Shown here one piece after another: positions 54,898 to 62,531 of a stretch of 64,000 nt of DNA. Every line of letters starts with the position of its first letter. Position 1 is the stretch's first letter. This DNA is from Candidatus Woesearchaeota archaeon (GTDB lineage: Archaea > Nanobdellota > Nanobdellia > Woesearchaeales > GCA-023898365). The stretch covers positions 310,001 to 374,000 of the forward strand of contig CP060219.1 in the NCBI GenBank assembly GCA_023898365.1, read 5' to 3'. A model generated the notes under the pieces. The model made no database searches, was not told the origin of the DNA, and was given only the letters and a program-made list of their open reading frames with translations. The translations under genes were made by a program, and so were the position numbers.

Positions 54898-55693
54898 CTA
54901 CTTTCATGATCTTCCATGCGTTCTCGAAGAGCACTTGAACAGTCTGCGCGAAGAACGGTGTGTTAATCCAAATACCTATGTCATATGTTGGATGAACTTC
55001 CGCATCGTCAAGAACCATAAAGACAATCTCTTTGCCATCTACAACGACAAAACGACCCTTTATATCGGTATGACGAACTTCAACAACTCCTGCAAGAGGT
55101 TTTGCTGATTTCTTCATTTCAGGAGTCATGGGCGCAGCAATACGCACTTTAACTCCTCGCTTCTTGAGCTGCTCAAAGACACCGCGAAGTGCTTCAAGTT
55201 TACGGATAAAACCTTGAGAAGTGGTCAGAATATCGACCGTTTTTTCCGCACCTTTAATTGTCAAATCCAAATGATTATACAAATTATGTCGTCCACGAAG
55301 AGAACCGGACAAATCTGTTGGTTCGACTAATTCTACACCTTGTGAATGCAATCCTGAAAGCTCATCTAAGAGTTCTGTTCCCTTCAAACTATCAAGCTTT
55401 TTTACCTGTGCGTCTGCAGATTTTTTAACATTCTTTTTCACACGCTCAAGCACTTCTTTTGGTGGTACTGCAATATATTTAATGGGTTTGCCAATTTTCA
55501 TGACAACAAATCCTTTCTTCTCGAGAGACTCGAGAACATCGTAGCTTCTTGACCGAGGCACATTTGCTATGTCCGATAATTCACCTGCAGTCGATACACC
55601 ACGAGAAAGTAGCGCACTCCACACTTTCACCTCGTAGAGGTTGAGTGAGAAGTATTTTCGTAAGTCATTTAAGAAATCCTCACTTACAATCAT
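54887..55693 (-). CDS. TrmB family transcriptional regulator
   Basis: 268 residues: an N-terminal winged HTH (VKVWSALLSRGVSTAGELSD then VPRSRSYDVLESLEKKGFVV, about 18-66), a coiled-coil linker (VLERVKKNVKKSADAQVKK), and a C-terminal sugar/effector domain (about 115-268) with HTDIKGRFVVVDGKEIVFM. TrmB proteins bind maltose, glucose or other metabolites and control sugar and central metabolism. Target genes cannot be read; ppsA lies close by. The promoter has CATATATATAG at about 55762-55772. Confidence 0.85.
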   Translation of the reverse strand: MIVSEDFLNDLRKYFSLNLYEVKVWSALLSRGVSTAGELSDIANVPRSRSYDVLESLEKKGFVVMKIGKPIKYIAVPPKEVLERVKKNVKKSADAQVKKLDSLKGTELLDELSGLHSQGVELVEPTDLSGSLRGRHNLYNHLDLTIKGAEKTVDILTTSQGFIRKLEALRGVFEQLKKRGVKVRIAAPMTPEMKKSAKPLAGVVEVRHTDIKGRFVVVDGKEIVFMVLDDAEVHPTYDIGIWINTPFFAQTVQVLFENAWKIMKVVKF

Positions 55694-55828
55694 TTTACTT
55701 ATACCCCCTTACTCGTAGGTAATCCTAAAATCACCCCTTTTTACTGGTAAAGAACAACCACTACTATATATATGTTACGTTTTTAATTCTTTTTATAGAA
55801 AGGCCTTAGCTAGCAAAATTTGACAACC

Positions 55829-56647
55829 TCAGAGCTTAACAACGAAGAAGAGCTCTGTGGGAATAACAAAACTATCGGCGCGAACACCCAATTCTGTCAA
55901 CACGCGGACAAGCCAACCACGGTGTGATTGCTGTTGTTTACCTCCAATCGTTTGTGTTGGAAACGATATAACAATCATGCGAGGATGCTTGGAGAGAAGA
56001 AGCTCAAGTAGCTTCTTTGAATGCCCCCTCTTCCCCCGTTCGAGATCGTCAAGCACCTTAAAAAGAAAAATAGTATCAGGGCGTTGCACTGCGTTATCAA
56101 CCGCTTCTAAGTCCATTAAATCAAGCGGTGCTGCGGAGCCTGTTTGTTGCCTCGTTTGAAAAAACGTTTGTAATAAGTGTAAATCCTTATTTGGTAAATC
56201 AAAAGCATAATAGGTTACATTAGTTGGCAAAAAAATACTTGATAAAGGATTTAGACCACAACCTAAGTCATGAATTGATGTTGGCACTATTTTTGCAAAG
56301 AGTTCGCCATACACTTGCGCATAAAATGATAATCGTTCATTCGTGCTTCGATGTGTTTGTAACAATTTGAAGACATCATCATCAGAAAAAGTTCCTGTTT
56401 TTTTCTTTGTCTGTAAATGATACACACCAAATTTATCTCTCAAACGTTTTCGAAGAGCTTTGACAAGAAGTTTGTACCCTGCTGCGCGGTGATTTTCTTT
56501 AAGAAACAAATCATGAGCCACGCGAGAAAGTGCATCGTTCGTTTCGAGAAGCGCATCTAACTCTTTTTGAGCAAAGAAAGGATCAAGACCGTTCAATTCT
56601 TGTTTTTTTAAAACATCAATAATGAACTGCTCTTTGAAAGTCGTCAT
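55829..56647 (-). CDS. FmrO/ArmA-family 16S rRNA methyltransferase homologue
   Basis: 272 residues. The helical N-terminal region ends with HRSTNERLSFYAQVY, the family's STxERLPxYxxxY motif (about 99-113). The SAM site is IHDLGCGLNPLSS (about 125-137), followed by YYAFDLPNKD and FLFKVLDDLERGKRG. VISFPTQTIGGK matches the SFPTxSLGG signature. Family members methylate 16S G1405 at N7 and give aminoglycoside resistance in producer bacteria (FmrO, ArmA, Rmt). In an archaeon the role is probably rRNA modification. It lies 6 bp downstream of pelota on the same strand. Confidence 0.75.
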   Translation of the reverse strand: MTTFKEQFIIDVLKKQELNGLDPFFAQKELDALLETNDALSRVAHDLFLKENHRAAGYKLLVKALRKRLRDKFGVYHLQTKKKTGTFSDDDVFKLLQTHRSTNERLSFYAQVYGELFAKIVPTSIHDLGCGLNPLSSIFLPTNVTYYAFDLPNKDLHLLQTFFQTRQQTGSAAPLDLMDLEAVDNAVQRPDTIFLFKVLDDLERGKRGHSKKLLELLLSKHPRMIVISFPTQTIGGKQQQSHRGWLVRVLTELGVRADSFVIPTELFFVVKL

Positions 56648-56653
56648 GCGAAG

Positions 56654-57676
56654 TTACCAGCGAACGACACCTGCGATGCCGCCAAGCCCATCAACTTTTT
56701 TGATGTTTTGTTCTGTTGTTAATAAATGCACCTTTCCCCCTGCACGATCAACATCTGCCATAAGGTGTTCAAGCTCTTCGAACGTATCCTTTTGACGAGA
56801 AGCGGAAAGGAATGTTTCCGTTACGAGGAGATAAGAAATGTTTGCTTCGGTGACGAATTTCTTCGTTTCGACAAACCCATAACACGCATGTTCTTTTGCA
56901 ATTGCCTTCATCAAATCATCAACAAGAGAAGTTTCTTTCGCTTCTCGGTCATGTTCAAGGAGCTTTTTCATCCTTGGCGAAACAAGAATTTCTTTGATGC
57001 CATTATCACTTACACTTGAAATAGTAACGGTCTGCACCAATTGCTTGACTTCGCTTGGCAACTCATTAAATAAGTAATCCTTCCAAAAATCAGAAGAACC
57101 CAAAATGACCGTTTCAACTTTGTATCGAGAAACATAAGAGGAGAGCGTTTCAGCAAGAAGAGAAAAGAAATTATCATGTTTTGCTTCAACCATTGCTTTT
57201 TTTGCCACATCACCTTTGAGTTCAGACAAGATACGATGACCTTGCTGTTCAAAAAGAGCAAAGATTGCATGATCGCGATCAAAAAGAAGTGCAAGAACAG
57301 TTTCTTGAGCAGTGTGCTCAGCTTCGCTCAAATAGTCTTTATGATAGCCAAGAAAGTTTTTCTTGATCTGGAGCACCGTGCCAATTTCAACAATGAGGGA
57401 TTGGTGCACGCCACGAGGCATATCATCTGGCGCTTCACGAATAAGACCATTAATGCGGAGAGGATCAGCATAATCGAGCTTTTCAGCCTCAATGGTGGCA
57501 GTGAACTTCTTCTTAGCCAATTTATCGCTGTTATCTCCGACAGAAATTTTTCGCTCAGCAGTACCTGTAATCAAGTCTCCCGGTTCGATAATTTTCGTTA
57601 GAAACCAATAATCATCAGGGGACGTCACCATGAGTTTGACAACTCCCTTGTGAAAATCACGAGAAGTAACCTTCAT
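56654..57676 (-). CDS. pelA: Pelota (aDom34), ribosome rescue factor
   Basis: 340 residues with the three Pelota domains: an Sm-like N-terminal domain (MKVTSRDFHKGVVKLMVTSPDDYWFL..., about 1-125), a central eRF1-like domain (about 130-255, ALLFDRDHAIFALF) and a C-terminal eRF1_3 domain (YGFVETKKFVTEANISYLLV). It enters empty or stalled ribosomal A sites and, with aABCE1, splits them. The ATG at 57676 is the family start; the 20 upstream codons reach into the promoter (TATA about 57733-57743). Confidence 0.9.
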   Translation of the reverse strand: MKVTSRDFHKGVVKLMVTSPDDYWFLTKIIEPGDLITGTAERKISVGDNSDKLAKKKFTATIEAEKLDYADPLRINGLIREAPDDMPRGVHQSLIVEIGTVLQIKKNFLGYHKDYLSEAEHTAQETVLALLFDRDHAIFALFEQQGHRILSELKGDVAKKAMVEAKHDNFFSLLAETLSSYVSRYKVETVILGSSDFWKDYLFNELPSEVKQLVQTVTISSVSDNGIKEILVSPRMKKLLEHDREAKETSLVDDLMKAIAKEHACYGFVETKKFVTEANISYLLVTETFLSASRQKDTFEELEHLMADVDRAGGKVHLLTTEQNIKKVDGLGGIAGVVRW

Positions 57677-57776
57677 ACTGTGTAAAAGCCTTCCCTCGTT
57701 AATAAAGTTTTTGGAAAGAAAAGACATTCCATGCATATAAAAAGAAAAAAAAGAAATTTGTCAGAGAACCCTTAAG

Positions 57777-57854
57777 TTAAAAATAGTCTTCTAACTCGAA
57801 AGAATAGAGTTCTCCAATGTGCAAACGATTAAAGTTTTTTGTGTTATACCGCAT
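57777..57854 (-). CDS. Candidate 25-residue protein
   Basis: A short ORF starting MRYNTKNFNRL and ending FELEDYF. It has a strong Shine-Dalgarno (GAGGTG, seven bases before the ATG) and a TATA box (ATTTATATACTG, about 57909-57920) about 60 bp upstream, giving a leader of roughly 35 nt. No homologue is recognised. The 370-bp space between pelota and trm5 holds only this, the pelota TATA box and the trm5 promoter. Confidence 0.4.
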   Translation of the reverse strand: MRYNTKNFNRLHIGELYSFELEDYF

Positions 57855-58044
57855 AGTTTTCACCTCACAGACCCTCTCTTCAAGGGCATAAAGAATTCCT
57901 AGAAAAATCAGTATATAAATGAACGGCAAGAAAACTAGAGAAGAAAAATTCACAAAGCTTATAAGAAAAATTCCTCACAAATAACAACGAACACCTCAAA
58001 AAAGAAGAACTTTTTTTAAAGAACACCCTCTTTCTAGAAGTACT

Positions 58045-59031
58045 ATGTCAGAAAAACAGCAGCGTAGGGCAGCAAAAGTTCCTTTACGAGAACTAAACAC
58101 GTTTCGTGCAGTTTTTGCAAAAGATATTGATAAAAGTTGCCGTCATGAAAAACAAAAAGATTACATGCTTATCGCTCTGCATAGCAAACACGATGTTAAA
58201 GGCTACGACATTATTGAATACGACTTTAGCAAAAAAGAACCAAGAGATTTTCGCTCAGCTATCACTAAAGTGCTGCCAACCTATAACAAATTTGCATTTG
58301 ATCAACTCGGCTCGATTGCCATCATCGAAGTTGACGAAGAATTTCGTGACAAAGAAGAACTCATCGCAAAGACCCTTCTTGAAACCAATGCGACGGTGAA
58401 AACTGTTCTGCGCAAAGATTCGACACATGAAAATGAGTTTCGCACACAAACCTACAAGTTTTTGCAAGGCGTCGAAACAAAAATTGCGACGATCAAAGAA
58501 AATAATGTGACCCTTTCATTCGATGTTGAAGAAGTATATTTTTCTGTTCGTCTATCTTCAGAGCGAAAACGTGTTGCACAACAAGTCAAAGAAAATGAAT
58601 CAGTGCTTGTTATGTTTAGCGGAGCAGGACCATACGCAATGGTGATAAAAAAAATGCATCCGTCTGCAACAGTGACTGCAGTTGAAATGAATCCTGAAGG
58701 ACACCGGTGGGCAGTGCACAACGCTAAAATAAATAAACTAGATATTACCTGTGTTAATGAAGATGTGGGCAAGCTCGCACTGGGAAAAACGTTTGACCGC
58801 ATTGTCATGCCCGCTCCAAAAAACGCAGAAGATTTCTTAGAAAAAGCAAAAGAACACGCAACACAAGGAACCATTATTCATTTGTACTGCTTTGGAGAAG
58901 AAAATGAATTAGCAGAAAAAAAGAAAAGAATAGAACACGTCTTTTCAAAAGTCACGTTTCTTGGAGACACGGTGTGCGGCCAACAATCACCCCGCATCTA
59001 TCGCTATTGTGTTGATTTTCGCGTCGATTGA
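58045..59031 (+). CDS. trm5: tRNA (guanine37-N1)-methyltransferase Trm5
   Basis: 328 residues. D1/D2 regions in the N-terminal half (VKTVLRKDSTHENEFR), then the Met-10+ methyltransferase fold: motif I VMFSGAGPYAMV (about 193-204), motif II AVEMNPEGHRWAVHNAKINK, and the catalytic stretch DRIVMPAPKNAEDFL where the family has NLP. It methylates N1 of G37 in tRNAs and is the first step of wyosine formation in archaea. A TATA-like TTTTTTTAAAG (about 58011-58021) gives a leaderless start. Confidence 0.9.
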   Translation: MSEKQQRRAAKVPLRELNTFRAVFAKDIDKSCRHEKQKDYMLIALHSKHDVKGYDIIEYDFSKKEPRDFRSAITKVLPTYNKFAFDQLGSIAIIEVDEEFRDKEELIAKTLLETNATVKTVLRKDSTHENEFRTQTYKFLQGVETKIATIKENNVTLSFDVEEVYFSVRLSSERKRVAQQVKENESVLVMFSGAGPYAMVIKKMHPSATVTAVEMNPEGHRWAVHNAKINKLDITCVNEDVGKLALGKTFDRIVMPAPKNAEDFLEKAKEHATQGTIIHLYCFGEENELAEKKKRIEHVFSKVTFLGDTVCGQQSPRIYRYCVDFRVD

Positions 59032-60590
59032 AAATCATCTAAATTGATCTGACCCTTACGTTTGTTCTTTTTAACCACTTCAGGCATGGGCTCACCAACT
59101 TGCTCTTTAAGCACGCGAGCAGTTGCGGGACCAACTAAAGAAGAAAGAGAAGTCGGGTCGATCTTTTTGAGATCCCCCACTGTTTTAAGCCCGTTGCGAA
59201 ACAAAATTCTTGCACGAACACGACCAACTTGCTTCAAACGAAGCAAAGCAAGAAGTTCCTCTTTAACCCCGTACGAAAGTCGAACCCGTAATCGTTCAAT
59301 ATGTTTAATTAGATGTTGACGCTTTGTTAACTGAGATAATTCTTTAAGTGCGTATAACAACCAATCAATGGTTTCTCGCTTAAAATGTAACTCACCAGGA
59401 CGCAAACCGAACTCGTCAAGCAAAATATCCTCGCCGACTTCTTCAATCCAAGAAAGAAAAACAAGGGTTGTTTTCATCCCGTCAAGAAATTCCGCATACT
59501 CATGGTCGTACATACTTGGTGGTTGAAAAACGAACTCGTGATCATGCGCAACAATAGCTTTTTCGATCTGCTCAAGCTCCTTTGTGCGAACACGCAGTAA
59601 TGGACGAATCTCCTTAGTTTTCATCAATGCTTGAAGTAACGAAAAAGGAGAAGGATCATCAGAAAGAAGCGAAAGCGCATCAAGAAGTAATTTTGCACTG
59701 TACGGATCAAGATAAAGTTCTGCAACGCGCTTACCTAAAGGAGTTGCTTCAAGTTTACGAGGAGAAGAAGAAAGAAGTGAGGAAGCGGATTGGAAACCTT
59801 TTGCGTCCGAAGATGCTGAAGCAACCAAAAAACCCCACAATTCGAGTTCACCAATAATTTTTTCAATTTTAAGAGCCACCGCCTCATCATCACCGTATTG
59901 ATCAGCATAGAACGTTTCCGAAAAAAAATCTTTTACTTCCTCTTGCGAAAACACCATACCTGAAGCAACCAAACTCAACACATACATACGAAGCACCGGT
60001 TCAACAGCCAACTTAGAATCAATATCCTCCGGAACACCAAGTAAATACTTATCATGCAAGAGTTCTTTTTGATCAGAAGAATCTGCAAGCAAAATAGCCT
60101 CGCCAAAATCATCCTTACCGGGACGACCAGCTCGACCCATCATCTGCAACGCCTCAAGCACAGGAATAAAATATAACCCCCGCGCACCATACCTGCGCAA
60201 ACTCTTAATCACCACACGAAACGCAGGAAGGTTAAGACCAGCAGCGAGCGTTGGCGTAGCACAAATCACCTTAATACGTTTATCCTTGAAAGCAGACTCC
60301 ACAAGAGAACGCTGAGCGCTATGAAGACCTGAATGGTGGAACGCGACGCCACGATGCACCACCTTAGACAAACGCTTACATTGCTTTGTAGGAGAAGAAA
60401 CAGCCTTAAGGATGTTCTCAGAAAGCTCCTCACAAGAAGCAAGAAGATCAAGTTGGCTTGCGATCGCATCAGCCTGCGCCTCAGCAGAAGCCTTCGTTGG
60501 AGCAAACACCAAGATCTGTTTATCATTCGCAATAGTGTCAAGCGCCAAATCAACCAATTGATCACCAGATCGTTCAGTGAGAGAAACCAT
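59004..60590 (-). CDS. hel308: Hel308 DNA helicase lacking the RecA1 domain
   Basis: 528 residues that match Hel308 from the second RecA domain onward: ILVFAPTKASAEAQAD, HRGVAFHHSGLHSAQR, ATPTLAAGLNLPAFRVV, QMMGRAGRPGKDDFGEA (motif VI), winged helix, ratchet (about 300-440) and HLH domain (RLKQVGRVRARILFRNG). It ends with a PCNA-binding box QINLDDF. The first RecA domain with Walker A and DEAD box is missing; an in-frame stop (TAA) directly precedes the ATG. A TATA-like GTTTAAAAC about 30 nt upstream could express it. Either a truncated remnant or half of a split helicase. The 28-bp overlap with trm5 is tail to tail. Confidence 0.85.
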   Translation of the reverse strand: MVSLTERSGDQLVDLALDTIANDKQILVFAPTKASAEAQADAIASQLDLLASCEELSENILKAVSSPTKQCKRLSKVVHRGVAFHHSGLHSAQRSLVESAFKDKRIKVICATPTLAAGLNLPAFRVVIKSLRRYGARGLYFIPVLEALQMMGRAGRPGKDDFGEAILLADSSDQKELLHDKYLLGVPEDIDSKLAVEPVLRMYVLSLVASGMVFSQEEVKDFFSETFYADQYGDDEAVALKIEKIIGELELWGFLVASASSDAKGFQSASSLLSSSPRKLEATPLGKRVAELYLDPYSAKLLLDALSLLSDDPSPFSLLQALMKTKEIRPLLRVRTKELEQIEKAIVAHDHEFVFQPPSMYDHEYAEFLDGMKTTLVFLSWIEEVGEDILLDEFGLRPGELHFKRETIDWLLYALKELSQLTKRQHLIKHIERLRVRLSYGVKEELLALLRLKQVGRVRARILFRNGLKTVGDLKKIDPTSLSSLVGPATARVLKEQVGEPMPEVVKKNKRKGQINLDDFQSTRKSTQ

Positions 60591-60635
60591 TTACTTGCAG
60601 AAGTGAAGCTTTGTTTTAAACGTTTTGTTAAAGAA

Positions 60636-60680
60636 GCAGACAACAGAAAACAGAAAAAAAAAACATGAGCCCGGGGGGAT
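60636..60680 (-). repeat. Partial copy of the tRNA-Ile 3' end and trailer
   Basis: 45 bp matching 60734-60780 except for two fewer A in the A run (9 against 11). It contains the last 14 nt of tRNA-Ile (GAGCCCGGGGGGAT on the plus strand) and its downstream trailer. It lies 46 bp from the truncated hel308 start. Confidence 0.85.
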
Positions 60681-60685
60681 ATAGG

Positions 60686-60709
60686 AACGCCAACAACAAT
60701 TTGGCGTTT
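60686..60709. repeat. Hairpin between the two tRNA-Ile trailer copies
   Basis: AACGCCAA and TTGGCGTT form an 8-bp stem around a CAACAAT loop, in the 53-bp spacer between the duplicated tRNA-Ile ends. Function unknown. Confidence 0.6.
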
Positions 60710-60733
60710 GTGAGCCTGCATACGCTAACACGT

Positions 60734-60780
60734 AGCAGACAACAGAAAACAGAAAAAAAAAAACATGAGCCCGGGGGGAT
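60734..60780 (-). repeat. tRNA-Ile 3' end plus trailer (original copy)
   Basis: This 47-bp segment holds the 3' 14-15 nt of the intact tRNA-Ile and its T11 terminator and AG-rich trailer. It is duplicated at 60636-60680. Confidence 0.85.
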
Positions 60781-60839
60781 TTGAACCCCCGACCACACGA
60801 TTATCAGTCGTGCACTCCACCAGACTAAGCTACGGGCTC
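60766..60839 (-). tRNA. trnI-GAT: tRNA-Ile (anticodon GAT)
   Basis: A 74-nt cloverleaf: acceptor GAGCCCG/CGGGCTC with discriminator A, anticodon stem CACGA/TCGTG with loop CTGATAA (anticodon GAT), T arm GGGGG-TTCAAAT-CCCCC. CCA is not encoded. It follows tRNA-Asn by 10 nt and has no TATA of its own, so the two are co-transcribed; T11 on the coding strand ends the unit. Confidence 0.95.
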
Positions 60840-60849
60840 GAATAAAAAA

Positions 60850-60924
60850 TGGCGCCTCCGACCAGGATCGAACTGGTGACCTTGCGGTTAACAGCCGCAC
60901 GCTCCACCGCTAAGCTACGGAGGC
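60850..60924 (-). tRNA. trnN-GTT: tRNA-Asn (anticodon GTT)
   Basis: A cloverleaf with acceptor GCCTCCG/CGGAGGC, anticodon loop CTGTTAA (GTT), T arm ACCAG-TTCGATC-CTGGT, discriminator G and an encoded CCA (60850-60852). A TATA box (ACATTATAAATG, about 60946-60957) lies about 25 bp upstream. First gene of the Asn-Ile tRNA pair. Confidence 0.95.
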
Positions 60925-60989
60925 ATGGCTTAGAGGGATTAAAACCCATTTATAATGTTTATTGTTTATAAAAGGGAAGATAAATAAAA

Positions 60990-61745
60990 TCAAGTATCAG
61001 TAGTTTCCAACAATCCAAGCATTTGCACAACTTGTTCCAATGAAACAACATTACGTGGATCCACCCCGTGTACCTGTTCATACCACAATGAAGCAACATT
61101 GCTTCTTGGAGATTGTATGACTAATTCTCTAATTGCATGGATCCTTCCTGAAGATTTCCTCGCAGTCATTGCAGAAACTGCCGTTTCAAAACAATACTCG
61201 TTGTAACCACCTCCAAAAAAAAGCTCATTATCTTTGAAAAGATATAGTTCTTCAGGGTGAAGAGGTAAACCAGAATCATATCTTGTAAAAATCACTTGAT
61301 CAATCAAACCAACTTCAACTAGAATACTTGTTGCTGCAGCATAATGATGAGGGGTTTCTAGTGCAACAACTCCAAAAGGTGATCGATTAGATCGTAAGCT
61401 GAGAAAAGCTAAGAGTGCATCCAGATATGCTTCCGCTTCGCGTCGAATTTCATCAGTCTCAATATAATGCATGTGACTAAGATGTAAATAAAAAGGATGT
61501 ACAAGCATCACCATTTGGTCTCCTTCTTGAGGCTTTTGATGATCTCTTGCGTGTTCTTGACAGGCGATCAGCAATTTTTTAAAATCTCCTCTTTGATAAC
61601 AGTCATCATCCTTAGATTCTCGATTTCTCAAGTTAACTTCGATATGGGAAGTCCAACCCGTGAAATTACGATTCAAAACGGCCGAGCTAGCATTATTTGT
61701 TGCAGGTAAAGCAGTTCTTAAGTTGGGATCGTAAAAATTTGACAT
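60990..61745 (-). CDS. Hypothetical protein between tRNA genes
   Basis: 251 residues from ATG 61745, about 27 nt downstream of a TATA-like element (AATAAATTC near 61772), so leaderless; the TTG at 61748 is not needed. Soluble alpha/beta; it has MLVHPFYLHLSHMHY, FGVVALETPHHYAAA and a final helical region but no motif I recognise. It is isolated between tRNA-Asn and the tRNA-Thr 3'-end fragments, so it may be cargo of an old integration. No recombinase is present. Confidence 0.5.
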   Translation of the reverse strand: MSNFYDPNLRTALPATNNASSAVLNRNFTGWTSHIEVNLRNRESKDDDCYQRGDFKKLLIACQEHARDHQKPQEGDQMVMLVHPFYLHLSHMHYIETDEIRREAEAYLDALLAFLSLRSNRSPFGVVALETPHHYAAATSILVEVGLIDQVIFTRYDSGLPLHPEELYLFKDNELFFGGGYNEYCFETAVSAMTARKSSGRIHAIRELVIQSPRSNVASLWYEQVHGVDPRNVVSLEQVVQMLGLLETTDT

Positions 61746-61831
61746 CAAATCTGGAAACTATAAAGAATTTATTAAAGTTTCTTTATTTATTACTTTCAAG
61801 TAGTTTCGAATAGGGGTTGAGAAAAAGGAAA

Positions 61832-61846
61832 AGCCTCCGGTGAGAT
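61832..61846 (-). repeat. tRNA-Thr 3'-end fragment, copy 1
   Basis: AGCCTCCGGTGAGAT matches the last 15 nt of tRNA-Thr. It is followed (61839-61876) by a hairpin: GGTGAGAT/ATCTCACC outer stem and CAAAGC/GCTTTG inner stem. Confidence 0.8.
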
Positions 61847-61876
61847 GAAACAAAGCAAAGCTTTGTGGATCTCACC
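61839..61876. repeat. Two-stem hairpin next to tRNA-Thr fragment 1
   Basis: An 8-bp stem (GGTGAGAT with ATCTCACC) encloses a 6-bp stem (CAAAGC with GCTTTG, AAA loop). Half of the outer stem is tRNA-Thr sequence, the other half an inverted match to it. Confidence 0.65.
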
Positions 61877-61891
61877 TCAAACTAAAAAACA

Positions 61892-61912
61892 AGCCTCCGG
61901 TGAGATTTGAAC
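61892..61912 (-). repeat. tRNA-Thr 3'-end fragment, copy 2
   Basis: 21 bp identical to 61994-62014, covering the 3' half of the T arm and acceptor of tRNA-Thr (from the T loop outwards). The 5' half of the T stem is replaced. A T-rich trailer follows on the minus strand as at the real tRNA. Confidence 0.8.
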
Positions 61913-61993
61913 GTTTGAGAGCGAAAGTGAGCAAACCACGGAAAAGTACGGAAGGGCTTTGACAGTGTCACGAAGGGAGTTCAAGAAATTAAG

Positions 61994-62065
61994 AGCCTCC
62001 GGTGAGATTTGAACTCACGACCGCCTGATTACAAGTCAGGCGCACTACCACTATGCTACGGAGGC
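61994..62065 (-). tRNA. trnT-TGT: tRNA-Thr (anticodon TGT)
   Basis: A cloverleaf with acceptor GCCTCCG/CGGAGGC, anticodon stem CCTGA/TCAGG with loop CTTGTAA (TGT), T arm GTGAG-TTCAAAT-CTCAC, discriminator T. CCA is not encoded. The TATA box (TTAATATAAATC, about 62088-62099) is about 25-30 bp upstream. Its acceptor stem is identical to that of tRNA-Asn. Two partial copies of its 3' end lie downstream. Confidence 0.95.
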
Positions 62066-62105
62066 ACAATCGGAAAAGAACTGCAAACGATTTATATTAA
62101 TTGCG

Positions 62106-62531
62106 CTATAGGAGCCAAACAATCGTGGCGATAAGAGCTCCGAGCACGCCACCAACGAAGACTTCTAAGAAAGTGTGGCCTGGAACAACAGAAACTGGTT
62201 TCAGTTTGGCTTTTTCTGCAAGTTTATTTAAGAGCACTGCTTGATCACCAACGCTTTTTCGCATGCGAAAGGAATCTACGAGGACGATGAGAGCGAAGAT
62301 GAACGTGACAACGAGCAGATTGCCAAACCCATCATAATAAAACACGGCAAACGTCAAAGAAGAAACAAGGGATGCGTGCATGGAAGGCATGCCTCCGGTG
62401 GTGAGAAGCTCGATGAGAACGATTTTTGGAAAGGATCTGTTTTTCATTCCGTGATGGATCGTCGTAACAATTTTACCTAAGAGTGTTATCACCCAGGTCA
62501 ATAGCAACGTTATCACAATTCGTTCAATCAT
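62106..62531 (-). CDS. Divergent PAP2 family membrane protein (DUF212)
   Basis: 141 residues with about four membrane helices. GGMPSMHASLVSSL (46-59) and VVPGHTFLEVFVGGVLGA (115-132) are the two conserved motifs of the divergent PAP2/DUF212 family, which retain the PSxH and H histidines of lipid phosphatases. It may dephosphorylate a lipid or isoprenoid phosphate. It overlaps the BatA-like gene by 4 bp. Confidence 0.85.
   Translation of the reverse strand: MIERIVITLLLTWVITLLGKIVTTIHHGMKNRSFPKIVLIELLTTGGMPSMHASLVSSLTFAVFYYDGFGNLLVVTFIFALIVLVDSFRMRKSVGDQAVLLNKLAEKAKLKPVSVVPGHTFLEVFVGGVLGALIATIVWLL

Noticed and set aside
60266..60721. Possible frameshifted N-terminal extension of Hel308
   Set aside because: Upstream residues in the alternative frame do not resemble any RecA1 motif, and most of this ORF is the helicase read in the wrong frame.
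61832..62014. CRISPR-like short repeats near tRNA-Thr
   Set aside because: Only three unequal copies with unequal spacing, and every copy is tRNA-Thr sequence; no cas genes.
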